Source of the DNA: Camarhynchus parvulus
Lineage: Eukaryota; Chordata; Aves; Passeriformes; Thraupidae
Reading direction: 5' to 3'
Length of the DNA stretch: 64,000 bases
Assembly (NCBI RefSeq): GCF_901933205.1
Contig: NC_044582.1
Span: 15,977,820 to 16,041,819 of the forward strand
The notes under the pieces were generated by a model. It was not told where the DNA came from. It was given only the letters and a program-made list of their open reading frames with translations, and searched no databases. Position 1 is the first letter of the stretch. Each line of letters begins with the position of its first letter. Shown piece by piece: positions 10,580-23,818 of this stretch. The position numbers were made by a program, and so were the translations under genes.

Positions 10580-13500
10580 TGCCTCCCTCAAAAGCACCTT
10601 CAGCCCCAGAAAGCTGAATTTAAAATGTAATTAAGGAACATTTGTCTAGTTGCATTGCCACAATTGAATCAATATGTAGCCCAATTAAACAAGAACAGTG
10701 AACTGTACAGCACTATCAGCTACATTAATAAAAGGTACCTGTTTTCAATTCTCTGTAATATACTTTTGCCTTTCCTTCCTTTGATTTTTGCCATAGGAAC
10801 AGGAGAATGCATCTAAACAGTTTCCTATTTCTCTGGCACTAGCTGGAAGTAGTCACGAGTTGCAGGGAGATAATATATTAATATGAAACTAGCCAGGAGA
10901 TAAAAAGAGCTTACACGGCACTTTTCATAGGTAAGATGATTAAAAGTGTTATATATGATAGTAGGGCGTGGGGCCACATCCTCATTTGTTTGCTTTCCCA
11001 AGAGGTGGATGGGAGGGTGTGCTCCAGGGATCCTTCCTGGAGATGGTATGGAGAATATTCTCTGTAGGGCAGGAGAGTTTGGGATCAGTGGAGGATTGTT
11101 CTTATCTAGGTAAAGTTTGAGCTCTTTCTTAGTGCAAAGACATTCTGGACACTGAAAGCAGCCCCTGCCCACACCCAGTGGGAGCAGAATAGGGTGATCA
11201 TGTGCAGAAGGATAAGACTGATCCTAAGATATACCTACTGTGCAGCATTTGCTGATGATAGGAGCAGTTGCCCAGAGAGGGTGACAGGTGTGAGTTGGTG
11301 CTGTGGTCTTTTAATGGGCTTCTTGCAAATCAAAAATGTTCAGGATCATCAGTGAGAACTGGAAATGCTGGGCAGTAAAACACAGGTGAGGACAGAAGGG
11401 AGCACATATGCAGCCACTGAGACTTCCTGTGTAACCCAGGCCTGAAAATGTCAGAAACAGACAAAATTTTTAGGTTACTTTCAGTTTTAAAATCACAGTT
11501 CAAAAATTTCCAGCAACCTCTGGAGGATCCGCTGCAACCTGAGATGAGGCTGGCGAGTGGTCAGGGAACTTTCTTTAAATGCATTATCCAATTTCTACAG
11601 ACTGTGATAAAGTTGCTCCGTGATCCCGTCAGAGTTAGGCTAAATGAGCTTTTCCATGAGACAGCATCTTTTTCAATTTCTTTAATGTTTCCTATGACTT
11701 TCTACAATAATTGCCTAATTTTTCAATGTACTTTTCAAAGTGAGGATCCAGAACTCCCCAATATTCTCACGGAGGAAATAGCGGGCTGAAATAAAAAAGT
11801 GCACCTGCTAAATATACTCCTGTCTGAGCATCTTAGAATGGATTTGTTCTTAAATTCACAGCTTAATACGTGAACATAATATTGAAGGGATCATACCCAT
11901 ATCCTCTCTAGAACTAGAGTTCCCCATTTAGAGTCCATAGCCTTCACATTATATTAACTAGATGTATAAATTCATACAAAGTCACACCTCTAACTCATAG
12001 CTTTGCCTTCAGATGTTTTATGGCCAGTCTTGTCCATTTTCAGTAGCCCCACTCAAGTTTGTTTACCACCCTTCCAAATATTGTTTTGTTCCTGAGCTTT
12101 GCAGAAACAATTGGTTTCCTCCTAGTGTGTACTAATGACACATGGTACAAGGCCAAGAGCTATTCCCTAAAAGATTGCACATGTGTTGCCATGTTTCTCT
12201 TGGTTTAATAATTAAAATGTCTTGGAGTAATAAAAGAAAAGCTAATGACATTGAAAGCCTACTGCAATGTCCCATTTGTGCTGCAGTATGAGGTATAGTC
12301 TGAAAGCTGCTAGATAAGGTGCCATGTGCTCCAGGATGAACTTAGGACAGTTTGTTTGTTTTCCTAAGTTTGTTTGTATCCTGTGATTCTGTATCTAGCC
12401 CCAGGGTTTTCATGCTGTACCTTTGACTAGTGTTTACTTGACTGAGAGCTGAATGTCCTCCCTTTCCTCTCTGGTGTCTTTCTTAATAATGGATTAAGGT
12501 TGCTAAATTTTTTCCTGACCTTATCCAAGGCCAGTTGGCATTGTGTCTCCTTACTGCCAAGAGGACATTTTTCTGTTTGTTTGTTTATTTTTTTTTATCT
12601 TTTATGTCTAAGAAATATCAGCCATGTACTTTTCTTGGCCTTTTTTTTGACAGATCTTTGGAAATCATAACTGCTGAGAGCATTTCTTACTTGACAGGGA
12701 GAGGTGGCATCAAGATTGCTATCTGCAAGCACTCTGTTATGTATTGAAATGTAAAGAAACCTGCTCAAGCATGGTCTATGACAAGCAGGGAGGGACAAGG
12801 AATCTTAAAATCAACTGCCAATCTCTTCTTGCTGTGGAAGTTCCTGGGCAAAGAAACAGGTGTTTTAGCTGTAAAGAAAGATATTTTCTTTGGGGATCAG
12901 CAATGTAAGAACAACACATATTTGCTCTTCTGGCTGTAGAGCCTAACTAGCTGTTTGTTATATTATTTACTAGGTTTCTGTAATCCAACCTCTTTATGCA
13001 CATGGGTTTTCTACAGAGTGCAGAGACAAATCTGCTCCCCAAAGATGCATTAAAGAGCGTCAGCTGAAATGTTGAGTAACGATAAATTCCCTTGAATTCC
13101 TTTTGCGCATTCTAATCCACCATGATGAAACTTTCATGTTTTGTCAGCTATTGTAATTTTGCTTTCAGAAATGCAGTACAAATTCTTCCTGGCTAAGTGA
13201 CTTGCACATTTAGCAATGTCTTTCAGAAGAGGATCACTATTCTTGTGTTATAAACGGTGTGTGTTTCAGTAGCATTCAAAGGCTCTTGCTGGTGTAAATT
13301 TGGAACCCAATTGGTTTTACTCAGCTGAAGCCAGGCTTACTTCTTTTTATTTCTTTCAGGAATTACCTTATGTTTTATTGCCCTCAGGGAGAGACCCTAA
13401 AATGAAGCAAAGTTAAGGATGTGTAGTTGAAAACAAAGAGAAAGGTCCTGGTTCTATGATCTTGGATTATAGCAAGTCATGAAAAAAAAACCAACCTGAT

Positions 13501-15600
13501 TTGGCACCTCTTGTCAGTAAGAATCTGTCTGTATCATGTTTCAGTTTTATTTGTTTTGGAGCTATAGGACTTTTGTAAAAAAAATCATCAGTATGAAACG
13601 TTTTGGGGAGAAGAAAAGCCATAGAAGGAAACAACCAGAGAGAACATACAAAATTTTCTCTCTGCCTCACCCTCTTCAAATCTTTAGCAAGATACTAAAG
13701 ATGCTGGAAAATTTCCAGCAAAAGGTCAAATGGTTTCATAATAACACAAAAACAATCTCCATCTCAGCTACAGGAGTCGCTCTGCCATAACAAAATCCAG
13801 TAGGATGTATAAATGCAATATCATATGTTCAATAACAACAGAAAAACCAGCCTGGCTAAAAATAATTATGAAGCTCAGCAGCTGTAATTAAAATAATTTG
13901 ATGGGAGATAGGAAACGTTTATGCATCTTGGCAGAAAAAGACATTTTGAGGATTTTGATTGATGTCTTTTATGTTTGTTCGATGTATTGTACAATAGCAG
14001 ATACGGGCACTGCACCAGGATGTTAACTAGGCATAATGCTGCCTGTCTTACTAGGGCAGATAAGGGGTCAAACTGAGAAAAAAATAATTTCTTGGCGACT
14101 TCCATTTTCCACCAAGTAGCCCTCAATTGTCCAAAAGTATCAAGGTAAGATGATACAAGTTTTTCACGGGTGAGCCCTTATAGACTCAAAAAATCCAGCT
14201 GAATTAATTTGTGTGAGGTTTATTCATATGAATTGCTGTTCACCACAGTGATTAAATGTAAGTAAGGGAAGTTCACTGAGAAGAACAAAAAGTAATATCT
14301 GAAGTTATATTAGAGAGAAATATTAACCCCTGCAGTGGGTTTTCCAACACTTCACCTGAGGCTTGGGAAACATTGCAGCAAACAACTGATCTCACAAAGC
14401 CAGGCTGCTCCCAACAATTTCCTGTTGATAGTATAATTTTTTCTTCTGTTCAGATAAAGAATGGGCCAGGTTTTTATCAGAGAGCTGACTCCAGTATTTT
14501 CAGTGAAGCTGAGGGGATGTTGTCTGCGCTAGTGTGATCATACCTTAGAAAAACAAGGAGCTATCTTCACATCTCAATTTACATTATTGATGCAGTATGA
14601 AATAAGTCCCATAGTAGATGAGCACTCTGGGGATTCTCTTGTTTGTCTCAGCATGTTAAATGACTGCAAGGCATTACACATCTGAGATAGAACTGCTTAA
14701 GTGCATAATTCTTCCTCGTGGCTTTGCTAGGAGCTAAACGAACCTTCTTAAACTAATAATAAAATAATCTAAGATATAAAAATATGTTTCTTTTGGACAA
14801 ATCTGACATGTTACAATGACAGAGTGTTTATGACTCACAATCACCACCTCCGCCACCAGCACTGCCGTATTTAGAAGCAGCAGGCAGCAGAGTGAAACAG
14901 GCAGCCCTGAAGTTTCACATCAGGATAAAAGTAGCTAAATTCTTACTAAATGGGGATTAGATATTAATGAAGAAAAAAGATGGTGGATTTCCAGGACTAC
15001 GGCTCAAGGGAACACTCTCCTATTTCACTGAGCCTTGTAGTTGTGTCTAAGTTCAGATTGCAGCTTAGATATAAACAGATGAAGACTTTGGGGATGAAAT
15101 ATAAACATTCCCAAGTTCTTACAGTTCTAAATTAGGTGCGGTTCCAAGAACATGGGTTTTGGTCCTAGTGCTGTTTACATTTGATTTTTATGTGTCAAGG
15201 AGTACTTATTCAAAGGTGGAAAAAACTAAACCAGGAAGGCTTGTCTCGTTAAATCTGTACATTAGAGGTGCCTCACAGCGTGCAGTGATTAATTGGGTCT
15301 TAGAGGAGACGTTTCTACTCCCCCACATGGAAAAGTTTTAAAGGTCCAAGAACACACTCTTCTGCATGCAGAAAGGATGGATAGGTTATAGTCAGCTCTC
15401 AGTGTCCTGCTAGATTTCTAGAAAAATGTAGCATAGCAAATCTGTGTCATTATTGCAGTAAGGTGAAGTAGAGGAAATGTCACTTATAAGCCTCAGAAAA
15501 GACTATCAAAACCACTATTTACAAGTTTCTTTTTATTCATAGCCATGTAAAGCCTTTAGCATCACTTTGGACTAGCCCTTGTAACCTTTTCCCTGTGCTC
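10580..15600. other. non-coding DNA, no gene recognised
   Basis: I find no gene or confident repeat. The longest frames are minus 10825-11172 (115 codons) and plus 11448-11789 (113 codons), neither with a recognisable domain. A T-rich patch at about 12577-12600 is low-complexity. The stretch 11560-11790 looks like unique sequence. Confidence 0.55.
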
Positions 15601-18600
15601 TCTCTTATTTTAACTCCTAATTCTTTTGCCAAAATTCCTGCAGTCATATGTTACCTATTGAGCTAAATTAATTTCCAGCCACAGAAGCTTCTGGTAGCTA
15701 GAATTGCTCAGCACCCCAGGCAAGCCACGAATCAGGGATCTGTCAACAGGAGCAGAGCCAGGGCAGAGGGTGAAGCTGGGCCCTTGAGCACACTGGCAGG
15801 TAGATGGGGATCTCCAAGGAGTGGATCTTTCTTCATCTTCTCTGAAGGTGAAGCTCAGGGATCTACAGAGGCCTGACACACATGCAGCCCCATCCCAATC
15901 TTGCCAAACTTCAGGAGGAGCAGGGAATGGGAATTGACCCCTGTGGGATGCACAGATCCTACTCCACCTGAGAACAGCAAATAGTTTTGTGGTTTGATGG
16001 CTGCAATCAAAGCAGGGACTTGCAGGGGCGGTTGTGTCACCTGAGTTAAAAATCAGATGTGACTAACAGAACAAGTGTACTAAATTACATGTCTGTCCAA
16101 TGAATGTGGAAGCCTTTGTAAAGGAAGGAGAAGTTTCACACTGGTGTGATGCCAGCTCAGGATTTAGCCAGGGTGATGACCAAATTTGACCTAAATCAAC
16201 TTACCCAGTTTACCTGAAGCTTTGCTGGTTTGCTCTAGTGAATCCTAAATATAACGTTTTTCCTCCTTCCTTTTTGCACATATTAAGCATCTGTTTGTGT
16301 AAATAACCATCTTATATAATAGACTGTGAAATATTGTAGTATAAAGATGTATTTGACACTTTTTCTTGATTTTGTTCCTCACCCAAAATATAACCACTCA
16401 GACATGTTTCTGGAATGACGCACATTTTAGCAGAAAAAATATTTTAGAAATATGCTGAGCGTGTTGGCATTATTTCTTTTTGGATCCCTCTGGTTGTAAG
16501 CAAACTATCATTGTGAGTTCCATTGGGCAAAAGAAATATAACTACCACTGTGTAAAATATGTGTGTTTGAACTCTTGGTTAAATATTTTAATGTTAGCTT
16601 AGGTCCTTTCCAGTTGCCATAATTTTAGATAAAGAAATTTGTGAACACTAGGATGAATGGTAAGACAGTCCAAATGTTTTCTTCCTATTTATCAGCTATG
16701 CTCATTCTTACCACAGTTACTCAAATTTTTAAATCTTTCATGGCTATTGGTAAGATTCCAGGAGGTTTGCTAGCCTTGAAATGGAAAAAAATCCACAATG
16801 CCAAGAAAATGTAGCCCAATCTGCATTTAAAACAACTATAGTTAAATATTTAAAGGTTTTTCTGTACCTCTGCAGAGCATTTCCCAGCTTATCCTGAAAT
16901 TTAGAAGTCTTAGATTGCCTTGCCTTGATCATTTCCTCTCTGTTGTCTTGTACTTTGGTCACCTTACCAGTAGATCAAAAATTTCCCTGCTTTATACCAC
17001 ACTGCCTTTTTCAATGCACTTTTTTTAAATTGTTAACTCAGAAGAATTCTGTTTAAACTGTAATTTCCAGGGATTTTGGAAGAGGAATGGGAAACTTTTA
17101 CCTCAGCCAACCCTGTTACAGACTGTGCCCCATTTGCAATCTTTAAGTCAGCCAAATGCATCTTGGAGGCACTATTATTTCTTTACCTATAAACCTTCTT
17201 AGAACTGAAACACAAAAAATTCCAAGCTCAGAACATGGAATTTGAAAGTCCATCTTCCATTTAAATCTTAAACTAAATACCTGTAAATGTATCAAGTGAA
17301 TTTATATCTTGATCTAGTACCTTCTAATCAACTTTCAGACCAAAGATTTGTCTCACCTTTTTCAGGACATATCCAGCTTATTTGCTAAGCAGTACAAGGA
17401 AGAAAGTAGTGATCCAGTTGATCCCAAAGAGCTCCAAATATTTTTTTCTTCTCTTAAGCAGAAGGCAGTGCTGCACAGCCACAGGAAAATTGTACCTATT
17501 TTGGGGCTGGTTTTGCTCTGTGAGGGATTGTCAATCAGTTCTTAACTGCCAGTTTCTTGCTAACAATGAAAACCTGCTTTTCAGTGGTGAACACTGTGAA
17601 CAGCTCCAGGTGAAGATGTCAGGAAGGATTTTCAGGGTAGAAGAAGCTGCTCCCAGCTGGATCAGGCTGAGTTCTCTGCTCACGTGCCAGCACATCCGAC
17701 AAGAGCTCTTTGGAGATGAGTTTGCTCCAAGGGATGCTAATCTAGGATGCTCATCTAACCCAACCAGGCTTGTGTGAAGCTGGTGCAAATTTTCCACTGG
17801 TATATTTGTTTTTCTGTGCTGTACCCCTTTTCCATGGTGCAGTGACCCTTGTGCCAGGGCACGATTAATGTCCAAGCCAGATGTGCTAGCTCATTGAGAG
17901 TGGGGTAATTTGGTAGGGCTGAGCCTCTCCTCCACCCCTCCATCTCTCTGAGCTTGCCTGCCTTTCTGCACATCATGATGTTTGGCACCTGGTACATGCT
18001 CACAGTTCTGATTGAAAGGAAACAGCCTACAACTTTAATTAGCTAATCAGACAGTGAAAAAAAAAAACTCTGGAAAAGGGGAATATTAACAAAGCCTCAA
18101 TGGTTGGTAAATTATACACTTTCAGTGGATCTAGCGCAGCTCTTCACTGTTTTGTAACTAAAGTCAGGTCTACATGGAGTGTATGGCCTCCATTCATTGA
18201 AATGCATGGCTCTTCTCATCTCATTATAGGTGTGGGTTTTGTTTTGGTTTATCTTTTTGGTCCCGTGATGTTCAAGCAAACCAGATATCCTCTCAGAGCT
18301 ATAACACTAGAATCCTGGAAGGAAGCACGCATGCAGAAGTAACAAGATAACAGCGCTATCAGCAGCAGGGCAGGTAACAACAGGTTTAGAGACTGAAATT
18401 ATTGAGCTCATTTAGTGTTCCCACTTTTGCAGCAGGAGCAAGCTGTCCTGTTCTGAAAACCTCCTGAGTGTTAGTGATGCTTTTTTTCTGGCCGTCTGTA
18501 GTTCTGCTGACTGAGGAGTTTGTCACATGAGGAATGAGATTGTCATGGCTGAAGTCTGCGCATCCTCAAAAACAACCTAATCTGCCTAAAATTTTGTCCT

Positions 18601-20587
18601 CTCTGGCCCAGAGATGGCCTCCCTTTCTGGGATTATTCACTGTATTGTCCACTACAGGCTTCCTTGTTCTCTTTGATGACCACACAATCCATTGTCCACA
18701 GTCTGAGCTGGTGTCCAGAGGGTCAGTAAACTCTCACTTGACCCCCTTCCTTCTCAACCAGGGTTCAATGGACAGACTGACAGAGGGAACTCGATCAGAC
18801 TCTATTTCATCAGGGAATTTCAAACCTCTGATAGTTAGGTAGCCATGTACATTTAACATAGCACTTCCCTGCCCTCTCTAATATCCATTTGTGGGTTTCA
18901 ATGCAAAAGACGTTCTACCTGTTTCTGTGATCAGTCTTATTCAGAGTTTGGCAAATTTCTTCCTCTTTGAAGCTATTGTTTACAAGCAGAAATTAGATGT
19001 GCCATCCTGCAGATATCATTGCTAATTCTGCACAGCCTAGAAATTTTTTGAGGCGAGCAACATAGCCTTTGTAAAAAGAAACTTGTAGTCTCAGAGGTTG
19101 GGATTACTTTCAAGCTCTGATACCAGACACAATTACAGCCCATTACATAACAAACATATTGGGAGAAAAATTGAATCTTTTAGCAAAATTACAGTCCTTC
19201 TAATATCATTAAAGAGATTTTCCCCCCCAATAAATTCTGTGTTGTGTGCTTCAAGAACAGGCTTGGGTAGTCCTGCTGACATAGCATGTCCAACAGTGCC
19301 TTCTTGCAGCTCTTTCCAGTGGAGCCAAGGATGTGGCCCTGGGGGAAGCAGGTGGCAGCACTCAGGGTGCAAGGAACACTTTACGATGCCAGCAGTAGTT
19401 ATGATGCATGCAGGAGCTACAATGATAGCCCTAGAAGACATGTGCTGGTTCAAAGGACCCAGGAGAGGGTGATGGGCAGAGCCCATGCCATGGTTCCTGC
19501 CAGCTCTTGAAGACCAGCTCTCCTCCTGCCTGCGAAGCTGAGCCTTACACCCTGCCAGAGAAGAACTAGGCAGACATTATATGAAATCCCATGGAGATGG
19601 GGTCAAAAGTTTAACTTTCTACCCTCACTCCTTACCTAGTCACACAAAACTTCAGTTATTTCAGGAGTGAGAACTGAAGGTAGCTTTAAAGCTGTCTTCT
19701 GCCGATTTTGCTGCAGGGGTCCCCTTTGCTGTCAAGTTCAGTTAACATTTGTTTAAACAAGAGATGTAGATACCTGATAAGTGGCAGCACCTGGCTTAAA
19801 GATGCATTATGGACAGCAGAGAGTAAACAGAACAGCTATAAGATTCCAGTGTGCAGAGGTCAAGACAACATCTGTTTTGCCTCGTGTACATATTCATACA
19901 TAGTTTTCTGTTCTAGGAGTCACTCAAGCATCTAATAACTTCCTGCTCAGGTGATGTTTCAGCAAATTGTTTTCCTGCTCCAGTTCAGTCAGGATTTTTC
20001 TCACTTGGGCAAAATGGCTAAAATACCTACAGATTCCACATGCCACCCTGGCTTAATTGCAGTGTCACAAGCCTTGGGCTGGGAGCCAGCAACAAACAAG
20101 TTCAGCCAGGCAGGGAGGGGATGGATAGGGGGCCAGCAGTTCAAACAAGGGATGCTGAACTGGTGCTGCTATCAAATACTCAGAGCTGAGGGTTAGCTGG
20201 CCATCCTTTCTACTTCTGTGTTTTGTAGTAGTTACATACTCTGGTAGTTTTTAGCCTTAATGCCATGCCTTAGTCTTTGGTTATGGATGCAGGCTGGAAA
20301 GCCACCTTTTACTTTCAAAACTACCAAACCAAATAGTACTGACATGTAGCAGTGCCTCAGCTACCTATTTTCACTCATTTAAATTGGGAGTTTTGGGTAA
20401 GACTATGAGTTAGGCACAGAGACCTTGGATTCAGCCTCCTCTCAGGCAAAAGTGTTGCCATTTTGTTCCAACAAGCATCTAAGTCATTACTGTTATTTAA
20501 ACCAAAACCATTTAATATTCTGCAGATAATGACTTTACGTTCTGTTTCTAAAAATTAATAATTGAACAAGTGTCTCTAATACCATAT
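15601..20587. other. non-coding DNA, no gene recognised
   Basis: Alternating AT-rich DNA and moderately GC-rich patches (about 15690-16040, 17590-17980 and 19240-19520). The open frames in the GC-richer patches overlap on both strands (for example plus 17382-17777 with minus 17531-17875, and plus 19098-19472 with minus 19133-19486), which points to low stop density. I recognise no protein and no repeat family. Confidence 0.55.
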
Positions 20588-20712
20588 TTTAGTATTTGTG
20601 TTGCAGTAGCAGCTAAAAACCCACCAAGATCAGGGCTCCCTTGTGCTGAATAAAGATGCGGTGAAAAACAGATTGTAGATAAGAAACATACATTGTAAAT
20701 AATTAACACCAG
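20588..20712 (+). mobile_element. ancient amniote interspersed repeat relic
   Basis: The sequence runs TTTAGTATTTGTGTTGCAGTAGC, then AACCCACCAAGATCAGGGCTC, then CCTTGTGCTG, then a decayed GCGGTGAAAAACAGATTGTA and TACATTGTAAATAATTAAC. This follows block by block an old repeat that I recall as abundant in turtle and crocodilian genomes, whose hallmark is 'tatttgtattgcggtagcgcctag ... agatcagggccccattgtgctaggcgctgtacaa ... agagcttacaatctaa'. I do not assign a family name. No coding capacity. Confidence 0.6.
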
Positions 20713-21907
20713 AGGGAAAAAAAAATTTCAATAATTTGATCCATCCTTCTGTCACATATTTTTTCTTACTTGTCTTCTATATCATCTCAAACTCACACTC
20801 ATCTAGTTCTGTTTCGCAGTAGGGCTTTTCCATCTTACCCAATTTTTTTCAAAGCTAGAAGAAAAGTAGGTGCAGTGGAAAATACTATGAGCAACACACA
20901 TTTTTGAGCATGTAGGCTTTAGTAAACTCTTAAACAATGATGCAGATACCAACTGGCTTATATGAGACATAACTTTTTTTGTGCAGTGTTATCTCTCTTT
21001 TGGTTGCAGTATTTCCTTCTGCAGTACTGAAATACTTTAATCTTCCTCCAGTTTGGCAGTTGGTTTATGAAATGTTTATTCATTTTCTTTGCATTTGGGA
21101 TGGAGCTGAAATTAGCACGTCCATTTTCTTGTTTAAACAAGAGAAACTTCAGTGTAAATAACATCTCATCACACAAATGCGTTTTTGTCCTTTCACTGAT
21201 GTCAGAACAAAATGAAGGATGATATTTGTGAGGAAAACAAAACCAACCCAAATCTCTTTCCTAAAGCCAACAGAGGGAGCACAAACCTTTGCATTTTTGT
21301 GAGACTTTTAAAAAACAGGAGGTTGGGTGTACCACAACTTACCTTTCCAGTGAGAGCATGGCAGGTTTAAAAGCTGTGGAAGTATTTTAAGTCTTAGAAA
21401 CTTCCTCTATTGACTACTACAATTTGCACAGATTTGGGATTTATCTAACTGTCTTCAGCGTGTTCCTGCTGCACTTTCTTTATTATTCTTGTCGGTCAAC
21501 CTCTTGACTTTCCATAGATTTTTTTCATACACAGACATAAAATATACCTTCCTCTCTCCCTTCTCATCACCCTTTGGCCAACCCTACTGCTGCTGTGGTG
21601 CTGCCCTGCAGCCCAAAAAGCTCTACTCCCTCCTTCTGTGGAGTGACTCACACTACAGCTGAGACTAGGTTTCTCCCACAGCTTGTAATGCAATGTCTCT
21701 TGAAAATTCAGGTAAAAATATAATCCGATAAAAATGAAAAGCTTGAATACTCTGCAAGGAAAACATGAAGAAGGTCCATTTCCTCCTCTCTCTGCAACAA
21801 CATTTATCATTTCACTCTGTTTTTACTGATGAGAAAGCACCATTTGTGTTCATAAAGGGACATCTGAGGGGTTATAGGATGGTCTCTTAGAGCTGCGGAA
21901 GGACAAT
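20713..21907. other. non-coding DNA, no gene recognised
   Basis: Nothing recognised. The frames on both strands at 20958-21251 and 21496-21810 have no domain. Confidence 0.55.
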
Positions 21908-21965
21908 GGGCCAGGTTCTCCAGTGATGTATGTTTGCATAACTGTAATTCAGTGGAGCTCACAGA
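21908..21965 (+). mobile_element. possible half of an ancient palindromic repeat
   Basis: GGGCCAGGTTCTCCAGTGATG followed by TTTGCATAACTGTAATTCAGTGGAGCTCA resembles one half of the palindromic element seen more fully at 24767-24859, whose consensus as I recall it begins 'gggccagatcctcagctggtgtaaat ... catagctccattgaagtcaatggagct'. The second arm is missing or too decayed to see. Confidence 0.35.
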
Positions 21966-22463
21966 AATGAGATGGGAAAATTGTTGTCACTTACATTTGA
22001 GCTTGGAATTCCAGAAGACAAGCTCCAGTTCCAGCTCAGCTTGTTCAGACAGACATAGGTGTGCGGATGTCTGTGATACCCTGACTACAGGACAGACATG
22101 CAGCTGACACACATTCTCTGTGGTGCAGGAGACCTCCTGCTCCTTCTTACCTGGTGTTTGAGTCAGGCAGACCTCCTCATGCACCAGGGAGTTGTGCAAT
22201 GCGTGGCTGTGTGGTTTACCATGAGACATTGCCTCTTTTTCCACAGTTGTGCAAGGTTCAGGCTTCTATCTATTCAGACATTTAAAACAAGTGACCAGAT
22301 GCTGCAGGCTTACAAAAGCACTACACGTAGCCAGCTGTGCCATATAAATCTTAGACTTCTTTTTTTTATCATCAAGCTGTGGTTTGTTTGTGGTGTCTCA
22401 TTTTTCCATCAGCTAGACATTCCTGTCCGTGCTTCCCATTTATTTGTTGGGATCACATAAAAT
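21966..22463. other. non-coding DNA, nothing recognised
   Basis: No gene or repeat recognised. Frames of 85 codons (minus 21987-22244) and 120 codons (plus 22098-22460) overlap each other and carry no recognisable domain. Confidence 0.5.
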
Positions 22464-22566
22464 CGTAGCTTTATTTATGCGTATGCTCTAATCCAGAACA
22501 TAAACTGCTGCAGCCGACTCATCATGTATTGTCTGAGGGAAGGCACATCGTAAAGCGCATACGTCA
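22464..22566. promoter_or_regulatory. weak CpG cluster with a CRE half-site
   Basis: Six CpGs occur in about 100 bp (22464 to 22563), and the segment ends in ATACGTCAC, which contains the ACGTCA half of a CREB/ATF response element. It is a weak candidate regulatory element. Motif presence alone does not show function. Confidence 0.2.
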
Positions 22567-22707
22567 CACCAAGAGCTTTCTTATAACTCTGTGCAGTCCT
22601 TTTAACTGGATCTCTGCTTTGGCCATCTGTTCTTTAATATTATAATGAATATTTCACACTTATCGCTGCTTTTGTTTGAGGATCTCTCACTTTTTTTCAA
22701 AGGTGAC

Positions 22708-22812
22708 TATTGTTATTATCTCAGTGTTTCAGACTCAGTGTCACTGAGGCACAGACAAGTTGGGTGACTTGTCAAGGCAATGTGTTTGGCAAGTGTAAGA
22801 ATGAGACTTGCT
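22708..22812 (-). mobile_element. MIR-like SINE relic
   Basis: The plus strand reads ATTGTTATTATCTCAGTGTTTC, then CACTGAGGCACAGACAAGTT, then GGGTGACTTGTCAAGG, then GGCAAGTGTAAGAATGAGACTTG. This is the reverse complement of the MIR 3' half in the expected order: 'ttattatccccattttacag', 'actgaggcacagagaggtt', 'aagtgacttgcccaaggtc', 'agtaagtggcagagccgggatttg'. MIR is an ancient tRNA-derived CORE-SINE present in amniotes, and in birds few copies survive. Confidence 0.65.
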
Positions 22813-23818
22813 CCTTCAGCTTTCTGTTTCCTACTCCTCGTGGCTCTGTGCAGTTGCAAGTGTGGTTTGGGGTCAGCCTGCAGTAATAAGTCATATTGTT
22901 CAACTGGTTTTTTGACCTTGACCCAAATGTTATCATTTGAGTTAAACAAATATTCTCTAGTTTGGCTACCAGCATGTCACGGTGTCTGGATATGCTACAA
23001 AAGCCTTGGCAGATTTCAGCTCCTGAAAATGCTTTCCAAAAATTTTTGTTAAAATTCTCCAAGTATCTCAAGTCCAGTGCTGACATTTTCCAAGGGCTCA
23101 GGTTAAGCACTAAGCACAATGAGGTGATGTTTGGGGGTATTTTTTGGCAATTAATTGTCTACATGCCTGGACTGAAGCAGCTGTAGAACTGGGATAATGC
23201 TGAAAGGAAATATTTGTGACTTCAAAACAAATGCCTCTGTTGGATCATTCTGGTGGTTGGTTGGTGTTTCCAGAGGCACCAAGGTGGCAGCTTAGCTGGA
23301 CTGTGCTTAGGTGTATCTGTTTACATGGGATGCTCTATGCAGGTAAAGACATCTGTACAAAAGCAACCATGTACATGGCAGTCATGAGCAACTGAAGAAA
23401 ATGGAATTCAATCAATGAATATATAGATTAGGCAAATTGCAAAACATTCCTGCGCAATAATTAGAAATGGGTTTTCAGAACAGCAGCTCTGGCTTTGAAA
23501 GCCTCTTCTAAGCTGATAGAATCAGGCAAGCTTTGGTTATCATCCCCTCAACAGAAATAAGGAATAAAAATGGAATATCCCAGATTATTCCTGCCAGGAT
23601 TGGCTTGCTTTCTCCCTTAGCTTCAAAGCTACAGGGCTTTCAATAAAGACCAGATATAATGCATGTGCATCTCAAGGAAACAAAAGACTGAAGTTGTGCC
23701 TCAATTCAACACCATTCTTGAGTGTCTTAAGATGATCCTAGCTTAATTAGCTCTAAATGGACATGTGACAGTCCCCTGCTCTTCTCCCACCTTGGGTTTC
23801 CCATCACCTTGTGAACCT
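22813..23818. other. non-coding DNA, no gene recognised
   Basis: Nothing recognised beyond the flanking repeats. The 115-codon minus-strand frame at 22772-23119 overlaps the MIR-like relic and plus-strand frames, and is taken as chance. Confidence 0.55.

Noticed and set aside
11448..11789. Plus-strand frame of 113 codons in fairly AT-rich DNA
   Set aside because: It drew attention because stops should be common there, but I recognise no protein and see no convincing splice sites.
12380..12400. TATCCTGTGATTCTGTATCT, similar to a CR1 3' tail
   Set aside because: No CR1 block precedes it, so the similarity is probably chance.
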